Assembly (NCBI GenBank): GCA_942159475.1
Contig: OW804094.1
Coordinates: 133,782,755 to 133,846,754, forward strand
DNA from: Sthenelais limicola
Taxonomy: Eukaryota; Annelida; Polychaeta; Phyllodocida; Sigalionidae
Reading direction: 5' to 3'
DNA: 64,000 bases
Shown here one piece after another: positions 62,813 to 64,000 of the stretch (positions within the stretch are counted from its first letter, which is position 1; each line of letters starts with the position of its first letter). A program made the position numbers and the translations under genes. Below the pieces are notes generated by a model. It worked only from the letters and a program-made list of their open reading frames with translations, made no database searches and had not been told where the DNA came from.

Positions 62813-63631
62813 CATTGTATGTATACATACTATATCATCACCTCATCATACTCATCTTGCTCAAGTTTCATATCTTCATCCATAGCAGTATGTCTATTTA
62901 ACTTTCACTTAATTTTCCTTTAGTTTACATAAAAAATAACTATAATTGATTTCAATATGTATAATGCCAGCCCACATACACCAATTATTGTTGTAATTTG
63001 TTTCAGGGCATGGTGAGAAATGCTCAGGTACAGAGATTGCTGTAGAAACAATTCCTAAATAAAATGTTGTTTAATAAAAGAAGTATAATTGCATCATAAA
63101 ATGGCAGTCCGCTATTGATATGCAATCGATCATAGATGTTTTCCACCTAGATACAGACTCAATATCAACATCAAATTTATTGCTTTGTCTGACTCCCGAA
63201 AAATAAAAACAGTACTTCCTCTTTACTCATATAGTTGTTGCATGGAATCTACCTATTATTTATATGATCACCTAAATTGCATTCACCTAAATAATATAAT
63301 AGATTGCGCGAATATAATATATGTGTGCCGTCTAGATAGGAACAATGTGCTTAAAGGAAGTGTATAAAATATTTCTTTTAAAAAACTGAGAAAAATAGGC
63401 GATATCCTCCATCCTGTGCCTCAAACTGCGTTAGATTCTAGAATCTAACCAAGCCACGGGCAATGTAATTGTTCAGAATATTTAGGAAAGGATGCAGATC
63501 TATAGGAGTTCTATTTATAGGATTACCTACCCATCCTGAATCCTTATTCACTGTATAAAACATAACGTGTCCGGAGTCGATATGAATAAGTGCTTCAAGA
63601 CGAGCGTAGAACTCGTACCATTCACATTATT

Positions 63632-63708
63632 CCTGTCTTACATATAATCCGGAGAATTCATGGAATTCCGAATTGAAAATTTGTGAAAACCATTTTTGAA
63701 TACATGCA
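63632..63708 (+). repeat. 75-bp repeat, copy 2
   Basis: TCTTACATATAATCCGGAGA through GAAAACCATTTTTGAATACAT, the partner of 62738-62812. No larger element boundary is visible. Confidence 0.8.
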
Positions 63709-64000
63709 GATACCTCTTGGTTATCTGAAAATTGGCATGTAGGCTCCACCGGTTCTACTAGTGCCTGTATTCGTATAAAAATAATGATTTGACAGATGAT
63801 ATACCCTCACTGTTTAATTCACGCGGTTGATCAACATTACAAATGATGAAAGAGTGATGTGTGCTAAGGATAGAAAAATCTTTGGCTATTTCGATTAATG
63901 AAAATTTCGAGAGAAAAAAACAAGAATACATGAAGACCATTCATATTCAGTATTTAACTCTCCTAGTCTACTAGATCAAATAAAGAATGAATTAAGGAAA

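Larger units (their letters stand above)
61640..64000. other. Upstream flank, no gene recognised
   Basis: It contains a family A element at 62116-62301 and two copies of a 75-bp repeat near 62738 and 63632. No coding frame has support on either strand. Confidence 0.5.

Overview
The window is nuclear DNA of an animal, most likely a marine invertebrate. This follows from spliced genes with canonical GT/AG introns, calmodulin exons with animal-type intron phases, AT-rich intergenic DNA, several families of short inverted-repeat elements and a tyrosine-recombinase (DIRS/Ngaro-type) retrotransposon. The phylum cannot be fixed from the sequence alone; an echinoderm or another deuterostome is a guess.

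Region by region. 1-3500 holds no gene I can support; it has homopolymer tracts, one 240-bp inverted-repeat element and a 19-20-bp minisatellite. 3.5-7.7 kb carries a plus-strand gene: a probable 5' untranslated exon ending at 3683, a 1.76-kb intron and a terminal exon from 5441 that encodes a 716-residue acidic, disordered protein with an acylation-type N-terminus. Tail to tail with it, on the minus strand, is a calmodulin gene. Its four reconstructed exons (12615-12585, 11954-11811, 10362-10120, 9412-9384) need only a start-codon exon to give exactly 149 residues, and the best candidate for that exon is at 26101-26099. 12.6-33.1 kb is mostly non-coding (intron 1 of calmodulin if that start is right) with inverted-repeat elements. 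One candidate exon at 31361-31275 has good splice sites.

33158-36541 (minus) is a very long first coding exon, 1128 residues of Ser/Arg/Pro-rich disordered protein, ending at a consensus splice donor. 38959-44693 (minus) is a complete Ngaro/DIRS-type retrotransposon with gag, RT-RNase H and tyrosine-recombinase reading frames and split direct repeats A1-ORFs-B1-A2-B2. By eye, the A copies match each other throughout, and so do the B copies. 50186-61437 (minus) is a seven-exon gene for a 178-residue four-EF-hand calmodulin-like protein with a 40-residue N-terminal extension, led by a TATA box at 61634-61628.

The two EF-hand genes share the 31-bp and 144-bp exons and their phases, so they are paralogues, in the same orientation about 38 kb apart between their stop codons. 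The unrelated 1128-residue gene and the retrotransposon lie between them. Short non-autonomous elements recur throughout: a ~185-bp family (seven copies), a ~240-bp family (five copies), a ~112-bp foldback family (two copies) and a ~240-bp dispersed repeat (three copies).
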